A stretch of 64,000 nucleotides of DNA from Gnetum montanum (lineage: Eukaryota > Streptophyta > Gnetopsida > Gnetales > Gnetaceae), in NCBI GenBank assembly GCA_015680685.1, contig MNCI01028261.1, positions 390,663 through 454,662 of the forward strand. Direction: 5' to 3'. The translations under genes and the position numbers were made by a program. The notes beneath the pieces are model-generated. The model ran no database searches. It was not told the origin of the DNA and saw only the letters and a list, made by a program, of their open reading frames with translations. Positions within the stretch are counted from its first letter, which is position 1, and every line of letters starts with the position of its first letter. This document shows positions 47,421 through 58,278 of the stretch, piece by piece.

Positions 47421-48674
47421 TAATCTCATCTAGGAATAAAACACTCATGTGAACCATTAGTTGAGGTGTTGTTTTATGCTATCAAGTCTCAGGTGACTCA
47501 TTTTGTGGACAGCAAGCCCATAACATCCACCCACCCATTTTATTAATAAGGGGTTTTGCCTTGGGTACAATGATATTCCTAATCATTACAACTTAAAGTA
47601 ATTTTATGTTGTTGTATCTAGAACGAAGAAGGATGGACCAAGAGGAAATGGTTAGGGTGTGACATCAAGGGGGCTTATGGATTCTCTTTGGTGACATTTG
47701 TAGGAGTTATCATGCATCTTAGTTGTACTAAGATCCTTGTAGATCTAATGAAAAATGGGAGTACGAGTAATCATAAGGCACTCAACTAGAAAAAAACAAT
47801 GCTATTCTAGGGGGTCCCACTGGAAAGACATGCACCCATGCCTGAAGGTAGGCTACTTCTCTGGATTAAGCAATACATCAAATAAAACCCCCCAAAAAAG
47901 TGCCACAAGGAAATTCCAAATCACTCCTCCCTTGGACGCAATGCCAAGTGTTCGTACGCCTTGCTAACATGATGCTCTCATGGTTTTCTATCATTGGGAT
48001 GACACAATGAGATGTCACTAATCAGAGGAATGGACTTGGTCTTCATTTTGAAGTGACGGGCTAATGACACACTAATCATGCCTTACATGCAGGATTGATT
48101 GTGCCTTAAGTTAGTTACCTCATGTCCCAATCTTTGCAATCCCTTCTATGATTCGCCTCATCTCGCTGTTCATGAATTTATGACTTGTGTCTTGTGTAGC
48201 ATTGAATTCATACCTCATCACAGTGGTATCTACATGTGTGTGCTTTATGGAACAGGTGTGGATTACATTTAACCCTTCTAGTACCTATAGACATTTTAAG
48301 GTGTGGTTACGCAAGGGCATTATATGTTGAAACATGCTTTGGGGAGGATCCACTTGCGTTACTTTTGTAATTTGTACTTGTTGTAAACCACCACATCATT
48401 TTATACCCTCTAAGTACTTCATTGCCAAATCTATTCTTTCCTTTGTCATCATTTTATCAAATTTTCCTCAAAACCATTATGTGTCCTTTGATGTGTTGCC
48501 TAAACAAATTAGGTTCGACATTAAACTTTTAGAGCAACTTCCTTGAAAAAAATCCTAACTCTAAAATCACACTAAGCAAAGAATTCAACAATTACTAAAG
48601 GTAATAAGTAAGGTATGCTAAAATTGAACTTCTTTGAATAACCTTACTAACAATTGATCTTTGTGTGATTATAA
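47421..48674 (+). other. Conserved non-coding block and putative 3' splice site of element E
   Basis: Collinear with the C block (14965-16737). Motif GCTTTGGGGAGGATCC at about 48339-48354. TACTAAC at 48645-48651, then GTGTGATTATAA directly before the ATG at 48675; the acceptor AG present in C is mutated here. No protein-coding gene supported. Confidence 0.55.
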
Positions 48675-49112
48675 ATGGGCCCTAAAAGAGGACAACAAGG
48701 AGGACTTTCTCAAGGTGCAACTAAACACCCAAGGGGAGGCAGAGGCCAAGGACCTCACACAAAACATGCAAAGTAGGAGGCACAATCATTTAGCATCCAT
48801 TAGGGAACTCTTGTCTCTGCATGATCTAGCCAAGCAAAATGTGGAGAGGTCAGGGCCTGATCCTATGAAAAGGGACAACAGCTATTTGTAGCATAGCATG
48901 TCAAGGCCAATCAAGTGTTCTTGTAGCTGCCATGTCCATGGAAAGTGCCAACTCCATCAAACATTGGAACATTAGCTTGGATGGCTCATAATCCTTGGAT
49001 AGAAGAGAAGAAACATCAAGCGCTTCTTCAATGGTATCCATCTTAGAAGCCTGGCGCATAGGACAAAGGAAAAGAACCCATGGAGGAACTACCACCATTT
49101 GGAACCACATGA
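48675..49112 (+). pseudogene. Second ORF of element E, shortened
   Basis: ATG at 48675 to TGA at 49110-49112, about 145 codons with several stops. The Gln/Gly/Arg-rich N-terminus (MGPKRGQQGGLSQGA) and C-terminus (KGKEPMEELPPFGTT) match ORF2 of C, but the WYLG block and most of the coiled coil are missing. Confidence 0.6.
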
Positions 49113-49289
49113 GTTCCACAACATTCTATAATTTTGTGATTTTTCATTTTTTGTGTTGTGTCCCAATTTTTTTCTATTGAGTTCTCCACTACAACATGAA
49201 TAAATTCCCTGTTAGTCAATAATCCCATACCTATCCACTATGTAATCAATGGGGATTGTTCTCATTTTGACTTGAGGATAAGTTTTCAT

Positions 49290-49304
49290 TTAGTCATGGG
49301 GGTA
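49290..49304 (+). promoter_or_regulatory. Polypurine tract of element E
   Basis: TTAGTCATGGGGGTA immediately before the 3' LTR start TGATGAATCG. Confidence 0.8.
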
Positions 49305-49529
49305 TGATGAATCGTAATTCATTAGGCTGCAATATCAGACCCTAGATATCAGATCAATGATATCATGTACACGATATCACAGCCCAAATAACGATATTGG
49401 ATACACGATATTGTGACTCTTATGTGAGCCTATAAATACACATGTAGGTGCATGAGAGGAGTCAGTTTTAGAAGCCATTTTAGTGTTTAGGGTTTAGGGT
49501 TGAGTGTAGGGGTACCTCGCCACTCATCA
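49305..49529 (+). repeat. 3' LTR of element E, internally deleted
   Basis: 225 bp. Retains U3 with GATATC motifs, TATAAATA (49431-49438) and the last 35 or so bases; about 600 bp of R/U5 are missing. The junction carries two tandem TTTAGGG units (49486-49499). Confidence 0.88.
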
Positions 49530-49534
49530 AAAGC

Positions 49535-52500
49535 CTAAATTTTTCCACCATGAATAAAGAGCACTATAACTTTATTTGTGCAAAGATTCAAGTAGGATTG
49601 CTCATTCCACATGGGAAAGCTAAATCCAAACATGAGTATGAGCTTATCCACCATGATGAGGAGTATATTCCTTCTCCATATGACAACATACCTTTGAATG
49701 AGACCCACACTTGTATTCTATCTCATTTGATTGAGATGCATGAGTAGAGTGAGAAGCTCAATATAGTGAGCCAACATAAAGAAACTAATGAGTTTGAGGC
49801 TATGCCTAAACCTGACAACTTCTTTAAAGGTCTATTCCAAGTGATAGGACCCTAGGTTACCATGCCTACTTCAACCCTTTTGGTTACTTCTGTAGGTTAG
49901 GTGTCTCAATTGTCATCTCCTATATATCCCATAATGTTTGGAACTACACTAGTTATAGCCATACACTAGATGCAACCTACATTACAGACAACCTTCTTAT
50001 TCTCATTGATGTCCTTTATCACACAACCTAACTCAATTCACCTAGCCATGGTGATGTCAACCTCACCATCTCCATTTGTCATACCAATGGAACCCTCATT
50101 GGGACCCCAAGAAACACAAGCCTCTCATACTCCTTTTGTCCCTTTATGCCTCAAGTTTCAGCAAAAAAAAATTTTCCTTTGGTTAGCCCACCTATGACCA
50201 CCATAACCTAGCCTCTCCCTTGGATACCACATCCTATTGTGAGGCCACTAGCCTCACAACTTCTTCCTCAATCATTAACACAAGCACTATAGCCCATGGG
50301 GATGCCCCAAGGCTTGGATCAAGCTTTCCAAATGATCCAAGACCTTAATGAAGAGCTGCAAAAATTTAAAGCCAACACAACTTAGATGGTCAAGGTTAGA
50401 GATTTCTACCAAGATGATCCTATAAGCCCTATGGTGCCTCAACTAACCTTGCCCTTAGCTTGCCTATTCCAAACTTCATCAAATACAATGATGAAGGGGA
50501 TTCCAATGCACATCTAGTAATCTTTTGGTTTGAGTGCCTCTTTTTGTAGGCTTGGCCTTACTCGATATTACGGATTTTTCCCATGTCCCTTAAGGTAAAA
50601 GCCTTAGATTGGTACTAAACCTTGCCTAGAGGTTTAATCTCTTTCATTAAGAACTTGATTAACCAATTTGTCAATAGCTTCAAATGCAACTTGAAGCCAA
50701 ATCCCACATTGGATCAATTGATAAAGGTAAAGCATGAGCCACTCAAACTAATTAAGGGATTCATTCAAAGGTGGAACTCAACACTTAACAAGATTATAAA
50801 GCCTATTGCTAAAACTCACTTCTTAGCCATCTACAAGGGAGTAATAAGTAGCTTTATCGAGTTGAATTTGTGCTACTTAGAGTCCCGATCACTCAACCGA
50901 GCCTTCTCACAAACTAAAAACATTGAGGAGGTAGCTAAAGTGAGTAATGATCTAGCCTATGTGGCCTATAAATATCAACATAAAAGAAGGGATAATAATA
51001 AAACCAAGCAAAAACATACAACTATGGCTATAATAGCAAAAAAATTAAAACAAGAAGAGAGGCAAGGATTACCATCACGCAACACATCCCAAGACTCATT
51101 GTAGCCATCCACTTCCTATGCCCCAAATCAACCAAGGCCAAACTTTGGACATAAGGATAGGTCTAAGTATACAAAGTTGCCTATGAAGCCCTTTGAGCTC
51201 TTATAATAGTTGCTTAAAGACAACCATATACAACATAAGAAACTATTTGAAGAGACTTGCAAGAGGCATGATCATCTTTGCAACACAACTAGAGATCCAA
51301 CGATAGCTATCAAAGATGATCTAAAGTTATCGAAGTACTTTAGACTGGATAGGAATCGCTATTATCATCAAATGGCTAACCATAACATCATTTTTTGCCT
51401 AGCATTATAGGATGACCTCTAGAAGATGATAGACCATTAAGAGTTAATATTGAATGAGCCCAACTCTCCAAAAGCCCACAAAAACTCATTTACTATAGCC
51501 TCATTCATAGAAACCCAATGATCTAATCCTCCTAAGAAACCATTTATCATCAAAGTGCCACAACAATCCCAAAACACAAAGCTAAGAGACCCATTTTTCA
51601 TATGGGTACCACCTTCTCCAACCCCTAAGAAAGCTTTCATCAAATGTCTTGCCCTCTTTAGTGGCTTTAACATCAAAATGTAATCAATGGGTTGCTAGTC
51701 CTTCAAAACCTAGGGAACCATTCATTATTCAAGTTCCACCACCTTCAACAAGTAAGACCATAATGACTCATGACCAAAGCCCACCTTAGTGGTCCACAAC
51801 TCATAGGTTAGCAAGAAAACATCACCCCAACAACTGCGAAAGAAACCTATCACCAAACCAACAAATAAGTCCACTAAAAGTAATCAACTAGGACCTACAC
51901 CAAGACCAACTACACCCATGAACAAGGGATCCAAAGCACATGAACCAAAACCTAAGCCACAAATGCTAGGAAGAATGGAGGAGGTTAGATCTACTAAGGC
52001 TAAAACATCATAGGCCAAGGGGAAGAGATTCCTCACAACCATGAATCAAGCCAAATGGTTCCTTGAGAAAAAGAACACATCACCAAATTTGTACAACTTA
52101 GTCATGACCTCTCCCACATAGAGATGCACTAGATCAAGTGCCAACCTCTATCCATGTAAGTAGAGACATGCCCACCAATCGCTTGGGAGAAATGGACATC
52201 AACTAATGCTTAACTTTTTTGATAGTGAAGTGAATATTGACTCTCAAAGTAGAGAAGTGCTATCTACTCCTCTTCTTATTACTATACATGCTAACAAACA
52301 CAAAGTTCATTTTGTTCATGTGGATGATGGGGTAGCCAAAAATGTGGTACCATATTCCATTGTTGACAAATTAGGCTAAACTGAGAACATCCAGGGACCA
52401 CTACCTCAGTAGTTAAGTCATTTAATGACTCACAAGTAGTAATGCAGGGTTCCATCTCCTTGGATTTCATAGCCAAGGAGTAGTTTCCCACATTTTCCAA

Positions 52501-53035
52501 CTTCTTAGTAGTTGAAGAGACACCTGGGTTTAGCTTGATCCTAGGAAGGTCATGGTTAGTGAAGATTTGAGCAATTTCATCCCCTATACATCAGGAGATC
52601 CATTTTCCATACGAGGGAGGGGAAATTTTGATCCATGAGGACAATGTGTCAATACCATCAGGTAACTATGTTAACATTGATTGAGGTTCAAAGGTGGAGT
52701 TTCAAGAGGAAACTCTCAACACTCAAATTAAGGCCAACAATAATGAGAACAACAACAATGTGAACAATACCAACTTTGCAACATAGGATAATCAACAAAA
52801 ATGGCTACAACTTGCCATGCTAAACGAGAGAAACAATGACTGTAGAATCATGCCAAAAGGATTTCTTGATCTCTCAAAGGTCAAACAACAAGTTTGTGAT
52901 AAATGTCTAATCCATCCCTTTGCTGATTGTTTGTTTACCTTTACGATGTTATATCATGTTTCACTATTGTCTCTAGCCTTATGTGCCCTTTCAAAGCATC
53001 CCATACTTGCTAGACGACGTATGGGCAATAGTTCA
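49535..53035 (+). mobile_element. Element I: older Ty3/gypsy relic (gag and protease)
   Basis: gag continues at 49535 (HYNFICAKIQVGLLIPHGKA; DLNEELQKFKANT near 50345). A capsid core runs ALDWY (50610), LPRGLISFIKNLINQF and LDQLIKVKHEPLKLIKGFIQ to about 51104. Protease near 52200-52385 reads LLITIHANKHKVHFVHVDDG then VAKNVVPYSIVDKLG, aligning with the V-D-G-G-A-x-x-N-x-x-P pattern of Tat/Ogre-type elements. RT and integrase are absent. Many frameshifts: an old remnant, split by E. Confidence 0.65.
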
Positions 53036-53150
53036 CTATGGCCTTAAACTAGCAATACGATCTGCTAAGGCCTAAAACTGGCAACATTATGGCTTACTAG
53101 CGGCTAAAACTAGTGAGGCCATGGACTACCAAGGCCTAAAATAGGTGAAC
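53036..53150 (+). repeat. Minisatellite, about 30-35 bp unit, locus 1
   Basis: Four imperfect copies around AAGGCCTAAAACTGGCAAC. Related copies at 59700-59800 and 60470-60560. Confidence 0.65.
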
Positions 53151-53830
53151 ATAACAAACTCTTCTTTTTGTCCCTATATTGTCATTGTAGCCAATTTATC
53201 CGATAGTATCATATGCAAGTTTACTTATATGCATTTACCTTAGGTTACAATTATCATTATGACACATTTTAAATATTACTTTTAATTTATGACATTATTA
53301 CATTTAAAATATATCTGTGTTTACATATGAAGCATATAAAACATAAAAATTTAAAACTAATATGTAGCCATAGTCATACTGTGTGACAATGATAAAAAAA
53401 AAATCAAAATGTCCATGTGTCTATAACCATAGTTGCACTATGTAACATCCAACAATTAGAACATTACATAATCATCAAGAAATTCATCAAGTAGAAAAAA
53501 GGAAAAAAGAAAAAAAAAAAAAAAGCTAAGCCATGGGAAGAAGAGGGAGGCTCATCAAGTACATCATCACCAATTACATCAATATCTGCATGAAACCTAC
53601 AAACAATACTAAACTGAGTAAACATTAGTAATCATTATAACCATAATACATAACCATTAAAACCATTAAAGAACCCATGAAAATAATCAGATAACAAGCA
53701 CATTGCAAGCATAATGAATAAAGATGGATTCACTTTTATTTTAGCATCTTGTTTAAAGCCTGTATACCTCTGCATTATGTAGTGGATTAGGCCTTACAAA
53801 TATATGGTTTTGTGAACGTTATCTCTTACA
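53151..53830. other. AT-rich DNA, no gene recognised
   Basis: AT-rich with an A-rich run at 53497-53524. No supported ORF or element boundary. Confidence 0.5.
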
Positions 53831-54180
53831 ATGGCCACACCCATCTCCTATGAAGAAAGGGACGAAAAGATGTTTGCTTAGGGATGCTCGATGCTTGGCA
53901 CCATTGTTAATGGAGCTGAAACACGGTCTTGATGAAGTCGGAAGTGATGTAAAACCACTTTTCCAAAAGGTAAAAGAAGGCATGTCTATGACCAAAGCAA
54001 TAAGCTATCTGGGTAAAAAATATCTCTTGCTAGTAGGTTACTGCCAAACGTCTTGTTTACTATTTGCCAAGGAAAAGCAAATGGATATGCAATTCAAAGA
54101 TCACCCAGGGTTGTCATGAGTAGTGGAAACGCGATTAGGGAGGCTATGACTTATTGATGAAGCTTAAGCATCAAACTGAC
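53831..54180 (+). pseudogene. Sas10/Utp3-domain protein pseudogene fragment
   Basis: A start-like frame (MATPISYEERDEKMFA from 53831) shifts near 53880 into DARCLAPLLMELKHGLDEVG, KVKEGMSMTKAISYLGKKYL, LLVGYCQTSCLLF and DHPGLS. After a TGA it reads VVETRLGRL, then a second TGA and LIDE. This order (LxxELKxGLxxV, KVKxG, SYLxxKxLLLxxYCQ, HPV, LVExR...PID) is that of the Sas10/Utp3/neuroguidin domain of small-subunit processome proteins acting in nucleolar rRNA maturation. Both TGA codons stand where family members have Arg, consistent with CGA to TGA decay. No introns or rest of the protein seen. Confidence 0.65.
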
Positions 54181-55230
54181 AATCGTTCACGTGCCGGCAA
54201 CACTTGCCAAGGGTTTCTATTATTTCAAAACAGGGGAAAGAAAATTTAAGAAACATGAGGGAAAGCATCGAAATATTCTCCTGTCTTTAAAAATAATTAT
54301 AAATACTATATGACAATGCTATGACTGTTATGGACAGCCCAGATAAAATAATAATAATCTTCAAAACACAATGGCATGGGTTTAATCGATCAATTAATAA
54401 AAAAATAATACCTTTAGCAAGTGCCCAACACATTCCCCACTACACCATTCGCAACATACATACAGTAATTTGCTGCTTCATTGTTTCACAATTTCATCTA
54501 AATTAAGGGATATTTACATCCGTGGGAAATTACCCGCCGTCAACAGACAACAAAAACTAAATGCTCCATTGCTCCGTAGTTTCATCAACTTTCATATTGC
54601 CAACTTCCCTTGTGCATAGCTGTGTCATGTTGTGCCTGATTCGATAGCTCATTCAGCTACTTACACGTAATCCTGGGAACAGGACACCTACTGGTCTTTC
54701 TGAAAGAAATATAAAATTCCAGATTTCACAAGCCATGTATTGCACGATTTCTTTTAAGTGGAGGAAGTTGATAGAGCTTGCTTCCAAAACAAACCCATGT
54801 CTGCGTTACAACTTGTGTTGGCTTTCGCTATGATGATATCCTTCTCTCATTGCTGCTGCTAACTTCATTGTCATCGTCATATATCGTGCAAATATTTCTT
54901 TCTTTCGTTGTTGACACGTCTTCCCTTTTTCTTGCGATTGCCCCAACTTTGGTCGTCGGTCCACATAATTGGAGTTCAGGTGACTAGACTGGGCTCTTAG
55001 TTTTGGTTTCAATTTCGATCTCAATGGCCGTAGAAAAAACGCTTCCCACCTGGATTTCTTCCAAGAAGCAGAGAACACGGAGGCAATTTCTGCTAGAATC
55101 AGGCATAAATCTCGCCAAGTTGAGCTGCCTGCTCAGGCAATCTTGGTACACAGAGGCTTTGAAACCTGAGCCGGAGAATTCCCCCAACCAAAACCAAAGA
55201 CGATTGATGTAAGTCAGATAGTTGGATAGG
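54181..55230. other. Unclassified DNA, possible decayed host sequence
   Basis: CpG-richer than the elements. Short ORFs at 54796-54843 (signal-peptide-like) and 55024-55212 have no recognisable domain. No call is made. Confidence 0.35.
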
Positions 55231-55310
55231 GGTGCATCGTGTGTTAATGGTAAACAAGGATCTAGATTTGTTTTTTACATCATTAAATCTAAAATATTAT
55301 GACATTCTAA

Positions 55311-55430
55311 TGAAATACCTCTACAAGGGACCGGCAACTAGAGTATGCCTACGCTGGAATTTTTGGGGGATGAAATACCTCTACAAGGGACCGGCAACTA
55401 GAGTATGCCTATGCTGGAATTTTTGGGGGG
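55311..55430 (+). repeat. 60-bp perfect-period tandem duplication
   Basis: 55311-55370 and 55371-55430 differ at one CG/TG site (ACGCTGG vs ATGCTGG) and at the last base. Confidence 0.95.
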
Positions 55431-55619
55431 TTTTTAGGCTTGACTATGCTGAAGCCTGCACTCCTAGAAGCCTTGAAACTATGATACCTCCCATCCATAC
55501 TCTAGAGCCCAATCTCTAGTCCCCCAGCCATGAAAAAACATCATTACCAAGCTAAGAAGGTGAGTGTGGATAATTGTGACAAAGAAAAAGGCAAAAAATT
55601 CATAAGAAATTCATCGAAA

Positions 55620-57550
55620 ACAAGGATTTCTATGAGACTACACTGGGCTTGCAGGTGGACTATGTTGAGACTACACTAGCCCTACATAGTCCATGGTGGA
55701 ATAGATCATGTTGAGCCCGGCCAGCCTCTAATCAGCTTTGAATGATCATTCTACCTTTTCCAAACCATGACCAAAGCTCTTGACAGCATCGAAACTTGGT
55801 CAAATGCATTCAATTGTGTCAAAAATTAATCATTTTCCTTGACTATGCAGGGGAAACATAAAGACTACATTGGAGCTGATGCCTGATGTAGTCCACTCAA
55901 AATTCTTGAATAAGTCACACACAAACTCAAACGCACCTCTTGAGAACCCCAAAACACCATAGAACTAAAGACTTGGCCAAACCTTATTTTTTCCCATTTC
56001 ACATGACTGGACACCAACTACACTAGATGGCCCTTGGGACTACACTGAGCTAGCATAGTCCTTGCCAAGGCCCAATGTAGTCCACCCATAGTTGGCTAGA
56101 ATCAATTAAAAAGACCATGCACATTGACCTTCAGTAAACCCTAAAACCCCATTTAAACTTGTCTGACATAAAACCTATCTTTTTTCCACAATTTTTGAAC
56201 CTACCATCTTAACTATGTTCCATTTTGAGCCCACCGTAGTCTACCAAAAACAAAAAAATCAAAATTGGTCAAAAGTGACTTAAACCTATTGTTAACGAAC
56301 CCCAAAATCTTATTTAAGCTTGATTGATTGTTGAAATTGCATTTTCCACCATTTTTTATGATTCCCACTTTGACTACATTGGAGGGAAGTGGGGACTATG
56401 CTCAACCAACGTAGTCCATTCCTAGGCCTAGCATAGTCCACAGAAAATTAACCAAAAATAGCACGAATTCACTTTTGGAAAGCCCTATGGCCTTGTTGGA
56501 ACCTACCTTGACCATGAAAGCCTATATTGATCATGCCCAAGTGTCAACTATGCTAGGGAAAGAGAGTACTACGTTGGACTAGTGTAGTCCTAGTGGGAGG
56601 CCAATGCAGTCCACATTCTAGAGTTCAAATCCAAGCCAAACATAACCAAGAAATCACCATTTTCAACTACAAGGCCTTGTTGAGACACATTAAGACCATC
56701 AGATCTTGGATTTTAGCTAGATTTCACAATTTTTGACTTCCAAAACCTTAACTACACTGAAGAGAGGTGTGACTACATTGGGCTAGCATAGTCACCCTCG
56801 AACCCCAACGTGGTCCCCTTCAAATTGTCCAAAACCCTTCCAAACTATCCAAAAACTAACAATAATAAGCTTGAACCACTTCTAGTGAAACATAGAACCT
56901 CACTGGAGCTTGTCTGGCCATGGAACCCAACTTCTCTTACCATTTTTGACACCTAAAACATGACTATGCTGGGCCAGCATAGTCCCCCTCCAGGCCTAGT
57001 ATAGTCCCCATAAAATTGCCTAAAAATTGTCCAAAATTACACAAAGTTCATTTTTAGGAGTCTTGGGGCCCACCAAAGTTAACTTTAACAATAAAACTCA
57101 TTTTTTCCAATTCTTGGATCCTAACTACACTAATGGGAATGGGGGGACCAGCCCAAAGCTCAACATAGTCTACCAAAGATTGATAAAAGACATCAAAAAC
57201 CATGTAAATCGACCTTCCAAAATCCCGAAATGCCACTTGAGGTTGTCAAACAACAAATTTTACATGTTTTTCACCATTTTGGCCTTCCTTTGACTATGTT
57301 GGAGGGAGGTGAGGACTATGCTGGCCTAGCGTAGTCCCAAGCATTGTGTAGTCCATAAAAAACTACTCAAAATTGCTAAAAATGACTTACACTCAATGTT
57401 GACAAAACCCAAAAACCTTGTCAGAGCCTGTCTAGTAATAAATCCTACAATTTTAAAACTTTTTTGACCTTTCTAACTTGGACTAGGTTGGAGGGATGAG
57501 AGGACTACAATGGGCTAGCGTAGTCCCTGCCCAGGACCTAGCATAGTTAG
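55620..57550 (+). repeat. Degenerate satellite-like tandem array, about 165-210 bp unit
   Basis: Recurring block GACTACRYTGGAGGGAGG, then GGGCTAGCATAGTCC, CCTAGCATAGTCCAC, CCAAAAATTG, and TTTTTGACC. Anchors near 56020, 56373, 56538, 56750, 56960, 57121, 57290 and 57480 give steps of about 160-210 bases. No coding frame is maintained across units. Confidence 0.7.
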
Positions 57551-57770
57551 AAAGTACAGCGTAGACAGAGAGTACAGACTTTAGACACCTACCACACCCA
57601 CTTTCTTTAGACACCTACCACACCCACTTTCCACCTTAGATCGCATCAACATCTTCAAATAGCAGGAGCTCCTGCGTTCAGTTAAAAATTAAACAAAGAA
57701 ATTAAAAAAAAAACATGGTTAGCGAACTAGTGAACACTTCCGATGCATCTGTAAAGAAATCTGACAGTTG
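57551..57770. other. Short non-coding spacer with a small tandem repeat
   Basis: Two copies of TTTAGACACCTACCACACCC at about 57571-57625. No gene. Confidence 0.6.
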
Positions 57771-57997
57771 AAAGGTAGCAGCCTCCACTTCTGGCTGCTC
57801 TGTTTCTTCTACTCAAAGAGAATGAGCTCATTACCATCATGGATACCACCATTATGGCTATCTGCCTGCTTAGCATCCATGTTGAGGTGGATGTTGTTCA
57901 CAGGCCTCAGGCACTGGTACCCATTTCCAACATCTACACTCAGGGTCCACTAAATGGAGTGGTCTGGCTTCTCATAAGTGTACTCCTTCAGTAAAAT
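57771..57997 (-). pseudogene. EUL-type (Euonymus lectin) ricin-B lectin exon, two stops
   Basis: Minus strand reads KEYTYEKPDHS, WTLSVDVGNGYQCLRPVNNI, HLNMDAKQADSHNGGIHDGN, ELILFE and QKWRLLPF. The order D(V/L)G-xGY-xxxRxVNNIHLNxDA...GGxHDGxxxxL(W/F)xW...Q(R/K)W is the C-terminal half of plant EUL-domain lectins, nucleocytoplasmic carbohydrate-binding proteins linked to stress. Two TAG codons interrupt it; one replaces the Trp after LFE. A splice acceptor (GAGCAG) lies at 57998-58003, so this may be the last exon of a decayed gene rather than a retrocopy. Confidence 0.7.
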
Positions 57998-58088
57998 CTG
58001 CTCACCAAGACAGCAGTCAAAATCCCACTTCCTATGCTTGACAAAAAGACTGAAATTTTTCCATGGGAGAATTCAAAACAAAATAGCT

Positions 58089-58101
58089 TCATTTATTCGC
58101 A
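58089..58101 (-). terminator. Probable poly(A) signal downstream of the small secreted-peptide gene
   Basis: Minus-strand GCGAATAAATGAAG, about 180 bases beyond the stop codon. A possible 3' UTR intron acceptor (TTCTGTTTTACAG, about 58242-58254) lies between. Confidence 0.4.
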
Positions 58102-58278
58102 ATGCTAAAGAGATATCACGTGTACAGGGCACAAATCATGGAAGGAATGATATCACCAAGCATAAATACACATGATGATAGATTCAAATAAAAGAAAATC
58201 AAGGGCGAAACAGTGGAATCCCATCAAATGAACCCTGACCACCTGTAAAACAGAAAATAGAGATCATTCTGTACGTAT

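Larger units (their letters stand above)
44310..49529 (+). mobile_element. Element E: gag-only Athila-lineage retrotransposon
   Basis: Exact 5-bp target duplication aaagc at 44305-44309 and 49530-49534. 5' LTR 44310-45157, shortened 3' LTR 49305-49529, primer-binding site 45159-45176. Interior: gag (45301 to about 47194), T-rich tract, non-coding block, second ORF (48675-49112), polypurine tract. No pol. Structurally the same as C and inserted in the gag of element I. Confidence 0.92.

Noticed and set aside
54778-55212. Signal-peptide-like start (MSALQLVLAFAMMISFSHC) and following ORF as a secreted protein gene
   Set aside because: The frame stops after about 21 codons, and the next ORF is not joined by recognisable splice sites.
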